Of a stretch of 5,773 bases of DNA, positions 5,665 through 5,773 are shown piece after piece; positions within the stretch are counted from its first letter, which is position 1, and each line of letters opens with the position of its first letter. The position numbers and the translations under genes are program-made. Below the pieces are notes generated by a model. That model ran no database searches, had not been told where the DNA came from, and worked only from the letters and a program-made list of their open reading frames with translations. Origin of the DNA: Defluviitaleaceae bacterium (lineage in GTDB: Bacteria; Bacillota; Clostridia; Lachnospirales; WQUN01); contig WRHA01000277.1 in the NCBI GenBank assembly GCA_009783395.1, forward strand, positions 1 through 5,773. The letters are read 5' to 3'.

Positions 5665-5773
5665 TCACTGCGCGCTTGGCGCGCCGCCGTCGAATTGGGA
5701 GTTGTACAAGTCTGCATAGAAGCCGTTTTGCTCAAGCAGTTTTTCGTGGCTGCCCTGCTCGATAATATCGCCG
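5665..5773 (-). CDS. ABC transporter ATP-binding protein, C-terminal end only (partial)
   Basis: Only the last 35 codons and the TGA stop (5667-5665) are in the window; the 5' part runs off the right edge. The residues read [20 protein letters not shown] and continue [15 protein letters not shown]. The pattern G-x-I-x-E-x-G-x-H-x-x-L-L, then G-x-Y-x-x-L-x-x-x-Q, is the tail that follows the H-loop in the ATPase domain of exporter-type ABC proteins, most often fused permease-ATPase half transporters of the MsbA/LmrA/MdlB type. The Walker and signature motifs are outside the window, so the class (fused or stand-alone ATPase) and substrate cannot be told. A membrane-fusion protein gene follows on the same strand after 133 bp, which suggests a combined export system. 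Confidence 0.9.
   Translation of the reverse strand, partial: GDIIEQGSHEKLLEQNGFYADLYNSQFDGGAPSAQ

Noticed and set aside
1..5773. CRISPR array, tRNA, rRNA, insertion sequence or integrase
   Set aside because: I saw no regularly spaced repeats, tRNA-like cloverleaf, rRNA segment or transposase/recombinase motif on either strand.

Overview
The window looks like chromosomal DNA from a low- to mid-GC Gram-positive bacterium, most likely an anaerobic member of Clostridia/Firmicutes. The grounds are purine-rich Shine-Dalgarno sites, a near-consensus sigma-A type promoter, a membrane-fusion protein without the outer-membrane docking hairpin, and a secreted beta-helix protein of the 'GGG-F-GTF-M-GGEI-NN' type common in gut and rumen Clostridia. 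The taxonomic call is inference; no rRNA or other marker is present. All five supported genes lie on the minus strand, so transcription runs from high to low coordinates.

Layout in transcription order: (1) 5773-5665, the last 35 codons of an ABC transporter ATPase; (2) 5664-5532, a spacer with a strong GC-rich hairpin; (3) 5531-4863, a compact HlyD/EmrA-like membrane-fusion protein, probably the partner of that ABC exporter; (4) a good promoter (4838-4810), then a long gene ending at 2323 whose N-terminal part carries a type I phosphoribosyltransferase (PRTase)-like core followed by about 580 residues I do not recognise; (5) 39 bp later, 2283-1189, a 364-residue protein with a dense cysteine cluster (13 Cys in 66 residues), probably zinc-binding; (6) 1105 to the left edge, the N-terminal part of a secreted or surface beta-helix protein with a very acidic linker.

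The most interesting part is the pair at 4794-1189. A PRTase-like protein with a large uncharacterised C-terminal region is followed closely by a Cys-rich protein, under its own promoter, and placed between an exporter operon and a surface-protein gene. PRTase-like effectors have been proposed in bacterial conflict (defence) systems, so this could be an undescribed two-gene defence or stress cassette; the function is not shown by the sequence. The start of the large gene is ambiguous: a GTG overlaps the stop of the exporter gene, an ATG lies about 8 nt after the predicted transcription start, and a third ATG with a Shine-Dalgarno lies beyond a perfect 18-bp inverted repeat. The repeat may therefore be coding or part of a structured leader.
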